This document shows, one piece after another, positions 36,654 through 45,933 of a stretch of DNA of 64,000 bases (the first letter of the stretch is position 1; each line of letters begins with the position of its first letter). The translations under genes and the position numbers were made by a program. The notes under the pieces are model-generated. The model did no database searches, had not been told where the DNA came from, and worked only from the letters and a program-made list of their open reading frames with translations. This stretch comes from Aeromonas veronii (GTDB taxonomy: Bacteria; Pseudomonadota; Gammaproteobacteria; Enterobacterales; Aeromonadaceae): the NCBI GenBank assembly GCA_041319085.1, contig CP101033.1, positions 3,801,501 to 3,865,500 of the forward strand. The letters are read 5' to 3'.

Positions 36654-37922
36654 ATGAAAGATGCGACCCTGGCCCTGCACCACGGCTTTTCCAGCGACCC
36701 CACCACCAAGGCGGTCGCCGTGCCCATCTACCAGACGGTGGCCTACGAATTCGAGAGCGCCCAGCACGGGGCGGATCTGTTCAATCTGGCGGTGCCGGGC
36801 AACATCTACACCCGCATCATGAACCCCACCAACGATGTGCTGGAACAGCGAATGGCCGCGCTGGAAGGGGGCATAGCCGCACTGGTGGTCTCTGCAGGTT
36901 CCGCCGCCATCACCTACGCCATTCAGGCGCTGACCGCCGCCGGTGACAACATTGTCTCCACGCCCCAGCTCTATGGTGGCACCTACACCCTGTTCGCCCA
37001 CATGCTGCCGAGTTTCGGGGTCGAGGTGCGCTTCGCCAAGGATGACAGCGCCGAAGCCATCGCCGCCCTCATCGACGACAAGACCAAGGCGGTCTACTGC
37101 GAGAGCATCGGCAACCCGGCGGGCAACATCGTCGATCTGGCTGCGCTGGCCAAGGCAGCCCACGCCCGTGGCGTACCGCTCATCGTCGACAACACGGTCG
37201 CCACCCCGGTACTCTGCAAGCCCATCGAGCACGGCGCCGACATAGTCGTGCACAGCCTGACCAAATATGTCGGCGGCCACGGCAACTCGCTGGGGGGCGT
37301 CATAGTCGACTCGGGCAAGTTCCCCTGGGCGGATCACGCTGAGCGCTTCCCGCAGCTGACCAAACCCGAGCCCTCCTACCACGGGGTGGTCTATACCGAG
37401 GCCTTTGGCCCGGCTGCCTTTATCGGGCGTGTGCGTACCGTGCCGCTGCGCAATACCGGCGCGGCGCTGGCGCCGATGAACGCCTTCCTGCTACTGCAAG
37501 GGCTGGAGACCCTGAGCCTGCGCATGGAGCGCCACGTGGATAACGCCCTGCGGGTCGCCAACCACCTCAAACATCATCCCAAGGTGGCCTGGGTCAGCTA
37601 TGCCGGTCTGCCGGGTCACCCGCACTATCTGCTGGCGGAGAAGTACATGGCCGGTCGCCCCTCGGCCATTCTCTCATTCGGTCTGAAGGATGGTTATGAA
37701 GCGGGCGTGCGCTTCTACGATGCGCTCAAGATCTTCAAGCGGCTGGTCAACATCGGCGATGCCAAGTCGCTGGCCTGCCACCCAGCCTCCACCACCCATC
37801 GCCAGTTGAGCGAGGAGGAGCAGGCCAAGGCTGGGGTGAAACCGGAGATGATCCGGCTGTCGGTCGGGATCGAGGCGATCGAAGACATTCTGGCGGATCT
37901 GGATCAGGCGCTGGAGGCCTGA
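36654..37922 (+). CDS. metY: O-acetylhomoserine sulfhydrylase (aminocarboxypropyltransferase)
   Basis: 422 residues of the Cys/Met metabolism PLP-enzyme family. The PLP lysine lies in VVHSLTKYVGGHGNSLGG near residue 205, and the long insertion after it (up to FGPAAFIGR) is typical of O-acetylhomoserine rather than cystathionine enzymes. It makes homocysteine from O-acetylhomoserine and sulfide. The ATG at 36654 is 7 bp from an AAGGAG site; a GTG directly before it is also in frame. A possible met box supports control by methionine. Confidence 0.9.
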   Translation: MKDATLALHHGFSSDPTTKAVAVPIYQTVAYEFESAQHGADLFNLAVPGNIYTRIMNPTNDVLEQRMAALEGGIAALVVSAGSAAITYAIQALTAAGDNIVSTPQLYGGTYTLFAHMLPSFGVEVRFAKDDSAEAIAALIDDKTKAVYCESIGNPAGNIVDLAALAKAAHARGVPLIVDNTVATPVLCKPIEHGADIVVHSLTKYVGGHGNSLGGVIVDSGKFPWADHAERFPQLTKPEPSYHGVVYTEAFGPAAFIGRVRTVPLRNTGAALAPMNAFLLLQGLETLSLRMERHVDNALRVANHLKHHPKVAWVSYAGLPGHPHYLLAEKYMAGRPSAILSFGLKDGYEAGVRFYDALKIFKRLVNIGDAKSLACHPASTTHRQLSEEEQAKAGVKPEMIRLSVGIEAIEDILADLDQALEA

Positions 37923-37936
37923 GTCAGGCGTTAAGC

Positions 37937-37963
37937 GAGCGGGCATCAGCCCGCTCTTTTTTT
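37937..37963 (+). terminator. Terminator after metY
   Basis: GAGCGGGC-ATCA-GCCCGCTC followed by seven T. Confidence 0.93.
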
Positions 37964-38028
37964 GCTGCCGGTGAACCGCCCCCCTCGCCCGCTCGTACAC
38001 CCCATCCTGCCACCGAATCGAGGTCGTT

Positions 38029-38655
38029 ATGATAGTCCTGCACCACCTGAACAAATCCCGCTCCCAACGCATCATCTGGCTGCTCGAAGAGCTGGGCCAA
38101 CCCTATGAGATCAAGGCGTATCAGCGCGATGCCACCACCTTTCTGGCACCGCCCGAGCTCAAGGCTATTCACCCCCTCGGCAAGTCGCCGGTCATCGAGC
38201 TCAACGGCCGGGTGCTGGCGGAATCGGGTGCCATCACCGAGTACCTGATCGCCCGCTACGCCGCCGAACGGCTGGCACCGGCACCAGATAGCCCCGACTA
38301 TCCTGAATACCTGCAGTGGCTCCACTTTGCCGAGAGCTCCGGCATCCTGCCGCTGCTGCTCGACATGTTCGTGCGCAAGGATGGCAGCCCGATGCGCTTC
38401 CTGCCGGACTACGCCAAGGCGGAGTGTGCCAAGGTGCTGGGCTACCTCAATGAGGTACTGGCAACCCGACACTATCTGGTGGGGGATCGCCTCTCCGGCG
38501 CCGACATCATGAACTCCTTCCTGGTGGATCTGCTGGCGCAAAGCGGCCGGCTGGCCCACTTCCCGCACCTGCAAGCCTACTGGCAGCGCCTCAACACCCA
38601 TCCGGCCCGTCAGAAGGCGGTAGAGCTGGAGCGCGAGCTGGATCAGCGCGCCTGA
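38029..38655 (+). CDS. Glutathione S-transferase family protein
   Basis: 208 residues. A thioredoxin-like N-terminal domain (VLHHLNKSRSQRIIWLLEELG; GKSPVIELNGRVLAESGAI near 51-70 with the usual cis-proline and Glu-Ser glutathione contacts) is followed by an all-helical C-terminal domain. It presumably conjugates or reduces using glutathione; the substrate is unknown. Its own terminator has been split by the insertion element that follows. Confidence 0.88.
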   Translation: MIVLHHLNKSRSQRIIWLLEELGQPYEIKAYQRDATTFLAPPELKAIHPLGKSPVIELNGRVLAESGAITEYLIARYAAERLAPAPDSPDYPEYLQWLHFAESSGILPLLLDMFVRKDGSPMRFLPDYAKAECAKVLGYLNEVLATRHYLVGDRLSGADIMNSFLVDLLAQSGRLAHFPHLQAYWQRLNTHPARQKAVELERELDQRA

Positions 38656-38681
38656 CCGAGCGACCACCATGCAAAACGCCC

Positions 38682-38692
38682 CGACTGTCGGG
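38682..38692 (+). repeat. Left target-site duplication of the IS4-type element
   Basis: CGACTGTCGGG, identical to 40123-40133. It is part of a terminator stem (CGCCCCGACTGTCGGGGCG) that the element interrupted. Confidence 0.9.
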
Positions 38693-40122
38693 CAATGCTG
38701 TTCACTTAAGCGGAGCCGCATTGCGATCTACCGGAAAGCGGGTCTTTGATATCTTCACCGCCCTGGGTCTCGATGGCCTGGGGCGTTTTTCTATGAACAT
38801 GACGCCTATGCTCCCCCGCAACTCCGCCAACCTCCGTGGGGTATGGGCTGGCGATATCGCGCCCGCCATCACTGCCATCTGGTTCGCGATGAACTGACAG
38901 GCAAACTTGAAGCTCACCTCATTGGGCGCTCGCTGATGAGCTACGGCGGCCTGGCTCGCCTCCCGCCTGACCAGATTGTATCCAAGCAGCAAACCCCACA
39001 GTTCCTGATAAACCAAGTCCACTTTCTTGCTTCTCAGTGTGATGGCGTTGTGCTGCATCGCACTTTTGATATCCCGGTATCCCAACTCGATTTCCCAGCG
39101 CTCGTGGTACAGGGTCGCCACCTGCGCTGCGCTGAATCGGGTTACGGGCAGGGAGGTAAAGACCGTTTTCTCCTTGCCTGCCACCTCGTAGGTCACTGCG
39201 CGAACTTGCCAGTGCGTCGGCAACGCCGGGTTTTTCTTGCGTGCCTGAGGCGAGACCGTCATTTGCAACAGACGGTCACCGTCGCCATAGCGCTCCAGTT
39301 CCGTGTATACCAGCCCCTTGCGTTCCGGGATGAGCCAGTGACGGTCGGTGTCTTCGGCCTGAATTCGTAGCAACAGGTCGGCACCGAAGAAACCTTTATC
39401 CAGCAGGGTCACCGACTTGTCCGGCAATGAGTGAATGAACTCACTGGCCAGGGGGATTTCCCCTTTGCGATAAGGGCTGATGGCCGCGTTGGCAATGACA
39501 TGCGAGCGGACATTCATCAGCGTGACCAGCCGCAGCATTGGATAGGGTGTCTGCCGGTTGGTTGACGTGTTACCCGAGCCGAAATGCGCCCTGAGTTCAG
39601 GCATATCCTGGGTACGAAACAGGGCTCCATCGATGGCAAAGACCTGTAAACCGTGCCACTGGTCTTCAGGATAACGTTCCCGTCCCCACACATCGGCACA
39701 CTGCTTGAACAGCCACTCGAGCGGCTGTTTGCCGAGTCGCTGACGGGCTTGAGACAGGGCACTGTCCGCGAGCAAGGCGTCATTGGCCAACCCTTCTGCA
39801 CAGATATTGAGGCGCCGAGCGACCTCGGAGATGGGCTCATTACGGAAAAAGGCCATCCCCACGACGAGCCACAAGACCATATCAGAAGGTAAGCGGCGTC
39901 GGCGGATAGTGGCCTTTTCAGACAAGGCGGCAGCGGCAGTAATCCATTCGTCGGGAATATGGTCGGCAAAAATTGCCAGCCGAGCCAGCATGTCGCCAGA
40001 TGTCTCAACAACATCGCTCAGGTCGTTTGCAATAGACATAAAAAAATCCGGAACCAGTGATTGGTTCCGGATTGTCCTACAGCAGAAGGATCGGTCAATG
40101 GATCCTTAACTGATCAGCATTG
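38693..40122 (-). mobile_element. Complete IS4-type insertion sequence (1430 bp)
   Basis: The ends are inverted repeats (left CAATGCTGTTCACTTAAG; right, read inward, CAATGCTGATCAGTTAAG, 16 of 18 matching), flanked by perfect 11-bp direct repeats. It encloses one intact transposase gene on the minus strand. The 11-bp duplication fits the IS4 family. The intact ORF and identical target repeats suggest a fairly recent insertion, and it may still be mobile. Confidence 0.93.
38702..40039 (-). CDS. IS4-family transposase
   Basis: 445 residues. An IS4-type N-terminal domain is followed by a DDE core: FAIDGALFRT near residue 133 (first Asp), TLLDKGFFGADLL near 216 (second Asp), and the Y-(2)-R-(3)-E-(6)-K signature in YHERWEIELGYRDIK near 325, which carries the catalytic Glu. 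No frameshift or internal stop is seen. The short 5' distance to the right inverted repeat (83 bp) is normal for the family. Confidence 0.93.
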   Translation of the reverse strand: MSIANDLSDVVETSGDMLARLAIFADHIPDEWITAAAALSEKATIRRRRLPSDMVLWLVVGMAFFRNEPISEVARRLNICAEGLANDALLADSALSQARQRLGKQPLEWLFKQCADVWGRERYPEDQWHGLQVFAIDGALFRTQDMPELRAHFGSGNTSTNRQTPYPMLRLVTLMNVRSHVIANAAISPYRKGEIPLASEFIHSLPDKSVTLLDKGFFGADLLLRIQAEDTDRHWLIPERKGLVYTELERYGDGDRLLQMTVSPQARKKNPALPTHWQVRAVTYEVAGKEKTVFTSLPVTRFSAAQVATLYHERWEIELGYRDIKSAMQHNAITLRSKKVDLVYQELWGLLLGYNLVRREASQAAVAHQRAPNEVSFKFACQFIANQMAVMAGAISPAHTPRRLAELRGSIGVMFIEKRPRPSRPRAVKISKTRFPVDRNAAPLK

Positions 40123-40133
40123 CGACTGTCGGG
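40123..40133 (+). repeat. Right target-site duplication of the IS4-type element
   Basis: CGACTGTCGGG, perfect copy of 38682-38692. Removing the element and one copy restores a hairpin CGCCCCGACTGTCGGGGCG followed by TTTTTG, the original terminator. Confidence 0.9.
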
Positions 40134-40162
40134 GCGTTTTTGTTATGCAGGCAGAGCGAGGT

Positions 40163-41062
40163 TTACTTGGTCACTGGCACCTTGTCCCGGCGCGACTTCC
40201 ACCACCATCTCAAGCGGATCTGGGAGATCAGCATCCCCGCCAGCATCAGGGCGCAACCGGCGACGGCGCGCTCGTCCAGTGTCTCACCCAACAGCAACAC
40301 GCCACCCACGGCGGCAAACACGGTCTCCAGACTGAGGATGATGGCGGCGTGGGCCGGATGGGCGCCCCGCTGCCCCACCACCTGCAGGGTATAACCGACC
40401 CCGACCGACACCAGCCCGGCATAGAGCAGCGCCTGCCAACCGGCCACGGCGCCGCTAACAGTCGGGGTTTCGATAACAAAAGCAGTAGCTAGGCTGAGCA
40501 GGCCGCAGACCACGAACTGCACCCCGGCCAGCTTGATGGGGGCAACCCGGTTGGAGTAGTGATCCACCAGCAGCAGGTGAATGGCCCAGAACAGGGCACC
40601 GACCACCTGCAACAAGTCGCCAAAGCCGATGGTGAACTCGTCGGTGACGCTCAACACATAGAGACCGGCCAGCGCGATGATGGCGCCGATCCAGGTATTG
40701 AGCCCGCTCTTGTGGCGCAGCAGCAGCCCCAGCACGGGCACCAGAATGATGTAGAGCCCGGTGATGAAACCGGCCTTGGCGGCGGTGGTATAGAGCAGCC
40801 CGACCTGCTGCAGGGAGGCGGCGCAGAACAGCACCAGCCCGGCCAGCACGCCACCGATCAGCAGTTGGCGATGGTCGCCCGCGACAGCAACAGGTTGTCG
40901 GGATTTGAGCCACCAGAGCAGCGGCAGCAGGGAGAGAGCGCCGAGCAGAAAGCGCAGGCCATTGAAGGTATAGGGCCCCATGTGATCCATCCCGAGGCGC
41001 TGGGCGACAAAGCCCATACCCCAGATGGTGGCAGCCATCAGCAACATCAGGTTGGAGCGCAT
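40163..41062 (-). CDS. EamA/DMT-family transporter
   Basis: 299 residues with about ten hydrophobic segments arranged as two EamA repeats (first near 1-135, second near 145-285; LLLGETLDERAVAGCALMLAGML near the end). These are inner-membrane drug/metabolite exporters; the substrate is not predictable. A basic tail (KSRRDK) follows. It is convergent with gst, and the IS now separates the two genes. Confidence 0.9.
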   Translation of the reverse strand: MRSNLMLLMAATIWGMGFVAQRLGMDHMGPYTFNGLRFLLGALSLLPLLWWLKSRQPVAVAGDHRQLLIGGVLAGLVLFCAASLQQVGLLYTTAAKAGFITGLYIILVPVLGLLLRHKSGLNTWIGAIIALAGLYVLSVTDEFTIGFGDLLQVVGALFWAIHLLLVDHYSNRVAPIKLAGVQFVVCGLLSLATAFVIETPTVSGAVAGWQALLYAGLVSVGVGYTLQVVGQRGAHPAHAAIILSLETVFAAVGGVLLLGETLDERAVAGCALMLAGMLISQIRLRWWWKSRRDKVPVTK

Positions 41063-41185
41063 GGGATTCTTCCTTAAATCGGCGCGTGACGGGTTATCCG
41101 ATCCAAGATACCTGCCTCCCTATCCTCTTGTCTTCACTCTTTGTCGCCACGCACTGCGCGGCTGTGCTCCCCACTGCCGCTCACG

Positions 41186-41616
41186 TTAAAGCTGCGGAGG
41201 CTTGGTCAGCACGGCCAGCAGTACCAGATTGCCCCGCAGGACCCAGACCACCCGGAAGTGCTGCCGGATGGAGATCATTGGCGCCTTGCCCAGACGCAGG
41301 GCGCGACGCCAGCGATAGAAGAGGCGACTGGGGTAGTCGAGGGAGCCGACAATCAGCAGAAACAGCCCCATCTTGAGACCGTGGGCAGGATGGGCAAAGA
41401 GCTCCACCACCGAGCAGGCATGCTCAAGAACCAGCAGACAACCGGTGGCAAAGAGGGAAAAAAGCGCCAGCGCTGCTACGCTATCTGCCAGCAGCAGACG
41501 GCGCCCCCGCGCATGTTCAGACCGCGCCGAAAGATCAGATATTCGGCACAGAGGGCCAGGATCAACAGCGCTATGTTGCCGTAATGAGTCATGAAGAGCA
41601 GAGCGTGGTTCAGCAT
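41186..41616 (-). pseudogene. DUF2214-family membrane protein, frameshifted in a G5 run
   Basis: Two frames are needed. From ATG 41616 the frame reads MLNHALLFMTHYGNIALLIL and on to about codon 33, then meets a stop. The adjacent frame continues with GRRLLLADSVAALALFSLFATG-type sequence to the stop at 41186. The break is at five C on the plus strand (41514-41518); one extra base there, or two fewer, would restore a protein of about 143 residues with four membrane segments (DUF2214 type, function unknown). It may be a real pseudogene or a homopolymer error. Confidence 0.7.
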
Positions 41617-41699
41617 CGGAAAAATCTCATTTGCTGCCTTTAGACGAGCAGCACAGCATCATATATGCTGGTGTCACCCGAGCCGAAAAGGATCTGTTC

Positions 41700-43334
41700 A
41701 TGTCTCCCGGCAAGCCCAAGAACACCTGGTCTTTGATCACCCGCATGCGGCTGGGCCTCCTCTTGCTCTTTATCCCCGTATTGCTGCTCGGCAGCATCTA
41801 CTACCTGCATATGGAGCGCACCCTGCGCCACGAGCAGCAACAGAACCTGATTGCTCGCAACACCCAGTATTTCCACACCCTGATCGAACCCTATCTGGCG
41901 ACACTCAAACGCCAGTTTACGCTGATTTATCAGCAGGTGAATTATCAGGATTTCAGCGGCCCGGAGATCCGCAACGGCGAGCGCTACCTGCAGCAGTGGC
42001 AGGCCTATCACAAGGTGATGGAGCTTGATTACGTCTATGTGGGTACCGAACATCACCAGATACTGATCTATCCCTCCTGGCAGGCCGATGAGAAGTTCGA
42101 TCCCAGAACCCGCCCCTGGTATCTGCTGGCCGCCAGCCATCCCGGACAGATTGTCTGGACCGAACCTTATTACGACTACACCCTGGGTACCCTCACCATG
42201 GCACTGGCCCGAGTGATTGAAGACCCTGACGGCAAACGGGTCGGGGTGCTCTCACTGGATACCCAACTCACCCCTCTCGCCAGCTGGCTCAACAGTCGGC
42301 ACGAGCAGAGTCATCATCTGGGCAAGGGCTATCAGATCCTGCTCAACCATGACGGGCTGGTACTGGCCCATCCGGATCGAGAACAAGTCTTCAAACCGCT
42401 CGAACAATCCGGCTGGCTGGCTCGCATGCACGATGAACAGGGATTCTTCCTCGATAACGCCAGCGGCATGATGGTCTCTTACTACCACATCCCCGAGCAG
42501 CGCTGGATCCTGCTCAGCATTGAGCCAACCGCCAGCATGCAGCAGGTGATCGATAGCGTCTCTGTCAACGTGCAGCTGATGATTGCCCTCGCCAGCATTC
42601 TCTATCTGCTGCTGGCCCTGCTCTGGGCTCGCTACTTCCGCCGCATGCTGGGGGAGATCACCAAGCTGATACGTGCCAGCCGCTCCGGCGGTATCGCCTA
42701 CAGCGGTAGCCGGATGTTGGAGCTGGCCAAGGTCTATGAAGAGATGGATGCCGCCAGCCAGGACTTTGCCCAGATCCGTCAGCAAGCCAATCAGGACAAG
42801 CTTACCGGCCTCTACAATCGCCGCTTTTTCGACGAGTGCCTGCAACAACAGATCAGCAACGGCGCCTCTGTCGGGGTAGTGATGTTCGATCTGGATAATT
42901 TCAAGCAGGTCAACGACAACTATGGCCATCAGACCGGCGACATGGTACTCAAACGGACTAGCAAGCTGGGCATGAGCCTGTTCCACGAGTGGGGCTGGTT
43001 CTGCCGCTACGGCGGCGAGGAGCTGGTATTGATCTTCCGTTACGGCGAAGAGCAGCCAATACTGCCCTCCCTGCTGGAAGCGTTCCGGCTCGGGGTTGAA
43101 CAGCTGAAGTGGCGCGAAACCGGCCTCACCATCACCATTAGCGGCGGGGTGGCCTTCAGCCGCACCGGGTTCTCGGCCAAAGAGCTGGTGGAGCTGGCCG
43201 ACAAGGGGGTCTATCAGGCCAAGCGGGAGGGGAAAAATCGCATCTGCTTCCCGCTGCGCCACGCCCCTCACCAGAGTGCCGAGGAAGAGATTCCCGCCTT
43301 TGGCGAGCCCCGGCGACAAACCAACGAGGGGTAG
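41700..43334 (+). CDS. Diguanylate cyclase with periplasmic dCache-type sensor
   Basis: 544 residues. A first membrane segment (about 16-37), a periplasmic Cache sensor (about 38-300; PRTRPWYLLAASHPGQIVWTEPYYD near 140), a second segment (about 305-327), then a GGDEF domain (about 365-530) with the active-site motif GGEEL near 437. No RxxD inhibitory site is visible at its usual position. It should make cyclic di-GMP in response to a small periplasmic ligand. In this context it could promote curli and biofilm formation, but that link is inferred. Confidence 0.9.
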   Translation: MSPGKPKNTWSLITRMRLGLLLLFIPVLLLGSIYYLHMERTLRHEQQQNLIARNTQYFHTLIEPYLATLKRQFTLIYQQVNYQDFSGPEIRNGERYLQQWQAYHKVMELDYVYVGTEHHQILIYPSWQADEKFDPRTRPWYLLAASHPGQIVWTEPYYDYTLGTLTMALARVIEDPDGKRVGVLSLDTQLTPLASWLNSRHEQSHHLGKGYQILLNHDGLVLAHPDREQVFKPLEQSGWLARMHDEQGFFLDNASGMMVSYYHIPEQRWILLSIEPTASMQQVIDSVSVNVQLMIALASILYLLLALLWARYFRRMLGEITKLIRASRSGGIAYSGSRMLELAKVYEEMDAASQDFAQIRQQANQDKLTGLYNRRFFDECLQQQISNGASVGVVMFDLDNFKQVNDNYGHQTGDMVLKRTSKLGMSLFHEWGWFCRYGGEELVLIFRYGEEQPILPSLLEAFRLGVEQLKWRETGLTITISGGVAFSRTGFSAKELVELADKGVYQAKREGKNRICFPLRHAPHQSAEEEIPAFGEPRRQTNEG

Positions 43335-43374
43335 CCACAGCGGCCAGCATCAACCACCACACCGTCAGCAAAAA

Positions 43375-43410
43375 CAAAGAGAGAGGCACCTGCCTCTCTC
43401 TTTGTTTTTC
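43375..43410 (+). terminator. Terminator after the dCache cyclase gene
   Basis: CAAAGAGAGAGGCA / TGCCTCTCTCTTTG followed by TTTTTC. It lies between convergent genes. Confidence 0.88.
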
Positions 43411-43449
43411 GTGCTTCTTGCCGCACGTTAAGCCTGTGTGGCGCGCGAT

Positions 43450-44103
43450 TCAGCGCTGCCACTCCCACACCGGCCAGCCCAGCTCAGAGGCGCACTGGCG
43501 TAGCGCAGGGGCCGGATTGACCGCATGAGGATGGCTCACCGCCCGCAGCATGGGCAGATCGTTGTGGGAGTCGCTGTAACCAAAGCTCCCCTGCCAGAGC
43601 AGCTCCCGCCTGGCAAACAGCTGGTTGATACGGGCCACCTTGCCTTCGCGAAAACTGAGGGTGCCGCGGGTCTGACCGGTCAGCATCCCCTCCTCCTCAT
43701 CGAGCAGGATTGCCACACAGTGATCCATCCCCAGCATCTTCGCCATGGGGGCAACCAGATGCTCGCCGGAGGCGGAGATGAGCACCAGCTCGTCGCCCCG
43801 CTCCCGATGCCACTCGATACGCGCCAACCCCTCCGGGTAGAGGCGCTCGCGCAGCACCTGCTCGGCAAAGTGGTGACACTGCTGGCTGAGCCACTGGCGC
43901 GACTTACCCGCCAGCGGCTGCAGGGTGAAGGCCATGTACTGGTGCATGTCCATCTTGCCCTGATGGTAGAGGGACATCATCCCCTGCTCTTCGGCCACCA
44001 TGCCCGCCGGGGCCAGCTCCTCGGCCACCATGTACTCCAGCCAGAGGCTGGCAGAATCCCCGGCAATCAGGGTCTCGTCCAGATCAAACAGTGCCAGTGC
44101 CAT
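43450..44103 (-). CDS. HAD-superfamily phosphatase, subfamily IB (SerB-like)
   Basis: 217 residues. HAD motif I FDLDETLIAGD near residue 6 (nucleophile Asp and acid/base Asp), motif II LISASGEHL near 107, and motif IV GSFGYSDSHNDLPML near 173. It resembles phosphoserine-phosphatase-like HAD-IB enzymes, which act on small phosphomonoesters. The start at 44103 has an AAGGAG site. It lies 39 bp after the ABC transporter ATPase gene, so it may end the same operon and release phosphate from an imported or hydrolysed compound. Confidence 0.85.
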   Translation of the reverse strand: MALALFDLDETLIAGDSASLWLEYMVAEELAPAGMVAEEQGMMSLYHQGKMDMHQYMAFTLQPLAGKSRQWLSQQCHHFAEQVLRERLYPEGLARIEWHRERGDELVLISASGEHLVAPMAKMLGMDHCVAILLDEEEGMLTGQTRGTLSFREGKVARINQLFARRELLWQGSFGYSDSHNDLPMLRAVSHPHAVNPAPALRQCASELGWPVWEWQR

Positions 44104-44142
44104 GCGGGCTCCTTGCGGTAACAACGAAAATGAAACGAGGCG

Positions 44143-45150
44143 TCATGCTACCTCACAGAGTTGATCCCGGGCCACCGCCAGGGTCACGGCACTGCCGGTG
44201 GCCAGCAGATCGCCAGCCGAGCGGTTGAGGCAATCCACCGTCAACAGCCCCGCCTCGCACTCCACCTGATAGCGGATCACGTTGCCGAGCAGCTGTTGCT
44301 GGCGAACGATGCCGGGCAGGCTGGGCTCGCTGCTGGTCGCCCCGGCGGGCAGCAGGGTGATGGACTCCGGTCGCAGCGCCAGCTTGCCCTGAAAACGGGG
44401 GCCGAACAGCGACTTGCCCTGCTCGGCGCCGAGCAGGTTGTAGTTGCCGATAAAGCCCGCCACAAACTCGCTGGCGGGACGGGTATAGATCTGCTCCGGC
44501 GTGCCGCTCTGGACGATGGATCCCTTGTTCATCAGGAAGATCCGATCCGACAGGGTGAGCGCCTCCTCCTGATCGTGGGTCACGAAGATGGTGGTGAGTT
44601 CGAGGCGCTGCTGGATCTCGCGGATCTGCTGGCGCAGGCTGCGGCGGATACGGGCATCCAGCGCCGAAAGCGGCTCGTCCAGCAGCAGGATCCTTGGCCG
44701 CACCACCAAAGCACGAGCCAGCGCCACCCGCTGGCGCTGTCCGCCGGAGAGCTCGGCCGGATAGCGGCGCTCGAAGCCGGTCAGCTCCACCAGCTCCAGC
44801 GCCTCCTGCACGCTGGCCGCCAGCTCCCGCCCCGGCTGGGGCTTCATCTTGAGGCCGAAGGCGACGTTGTCCCACACCGTCATGTTGGGGAACAGCGCAT
44901 AGCTCTGGAACACCATGCCGATGCCGCGCTTCTGGGGCGCCTGCCAGGTGATCTCTTCACCGGCCACCCGCACCTGACCGCCATCCACCGGAGTGAGCCC
45001 GGCCAGCGCTCGCAGCAGGGTGGACTTGCCACAGCCAGAGGGGCCGAGCAGGGTCACCAGCTCCCCCTTGCGAATGCCGAATTCGATCCCCTCGAACACT
45101 TTGGTGTCGCCATAGGATTTGTGCAGTTGATTCACTTCTAAATGAAACAT
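44143..45150 (-). CDS. ABC transporter ATP-binding protein (2-aminoethylphosphonate/polyamine type)
   Basis: 335 residues. Walker A GPSGCGKST near residue 36, Q-loop, signature LSGGQRQR near 135, Walker B ILLLDEPLSALD near 155, H-loop VTHDQEEALTLSD, and a C-terminal TOBE domain. The domain layout fits importers of the Pot/Fbp/Phn group. It is the fifth gene of a set with a binding protein, a phosphatase-like enzyme and two permeases, all minus strand; the PHO boxes upstream point to a phosphorus-containing substrate. Confidence 0.88.
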   Translation of the reverse strand: MFHLEVNQLHKSYGDTKVFEGIEFGIRKGELVTLLGPSGCGKSTLLRALAGLTPVDGGQVRVAGEEITWQAPQKRGIGMVFQSYALFPNMTVWDNVAFGLKMKPQPGRELAASVQEALELVELTGFERRYPAELSGGQRQRVALARALVVRPRILLLDEPLSALDARIRRSLRQQIREIQQRLELTTIFVTHDQEEALTLSDRIFLMNKGSIVQSGTPEQIYTRPASEFVAGFIGNYNLLGAEQGKSLFGPRFQGKLALRPESITLLPAGATSSEPSLPGIVRQQQLLGNVIRYQVECEAGLLTVDCLNRSAGDLLATGSAVTLAVARDQLCEVA

Positions 45151-45156
45151 CTTGGA

Positions 45157-45933
45157 TCACCGATGAAATCTGTTGGCCGCCCAGGTGAGCAGCAGGGTCA
45201 GCAGGAAGTAGCTCATCACCAGTGCGCTGGTGAGGTGGCCCGAGGTTGAACGCATGTTGTAGAGGTAGACCTGCAGGGTCTCGTAACGGGTGCCCACCAG
45301 CATGTTGGCAAACACGAACTCACCGAGCAGGAAGGAGAGGGAGAGAAACAGCGCCGCCAGTAGCCCCTTGCGCAGGCAGGGGATCACCACCAGCAGGAAG
45401 GCGCGGGCGCTGCTTGCCCCCAGCAGGTGGGCGGCATCCATCAGATCTTTCAGCGGTACACCCTGCAGGCTGTTGGCCAGCGCCCGGTACATAAAGGGGA
45501 GCACCACGGTGAACCAGGTGCCGATCAGGATCCACGGTGTGCCGATAATGGGCAGAACGCCGTCGGCGTAGATCTGCAGCAGCCCCACTGACGAGACCAC
45601 AGGTGGCACCGCGAAGGGGAGCAGGATCAGCAGGTTCATCCAGGGATCCAGCTTGGGGAAGTAGTAGGCCACCACCAGCACGGTCGGCACCAGCACCAGA
45701 GTGCCCAGCAGCAGGGTGGCGAAGCAGACCAGCAGACTGCGGCCAAACGCCGCGAGAAAGCGCGGGTCGCCCCACAGTTTCAGATACCAGTCGAGGGTGA
45801 AGCCATCCGGCAGCAGGGTTGCCCCCCAGCGGGTGGAGATGGAGTAGAGAAACGTGGCCAGCAGCGGCAGCAGCAGGGTGGCAACCAGCCCACCCAGCAC
45901 CCACTTGGGCCAGCGCGGCGTCAAATCATGCAT
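45157..45933 (-). CDS. ABC transporter permease (second of two)
   Basis: 258 residues with six predicted membrane segments and the permease EAA-type loop (DLMDAAHLLGASSARAFLLVVIP near 163-185) that contacts the ATPase. It overlaps the preceding permease gene by 8 bp and is 6 bp from the ATPase gene. It resembles PhnV/PotC-type permeases. Confidence 0.87.
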   Translation of the reverse strand: MHDLTPRWPKWVLGGLVATLLLPLLATFLYSISTRWGATLLPDGFTLDWYLKLWGDPRFLAAFGRSLLVCFATLLLGTLVLVPTVLVVAYYFPKLDPWMNLLILLPFAVPPVVSSVGLLQIYADGVLPIIGTPWILIGTWFTVVLPFMYRALANSLQGVPLKDLMDAAHLLGASSARAFLLVVIPCLRKGLLAALFLSLSFLLGEFVFANMLVGTRYETLQVYLYNMRSTSGHLTSALVMSYFLLTLLLTWAANRFHR

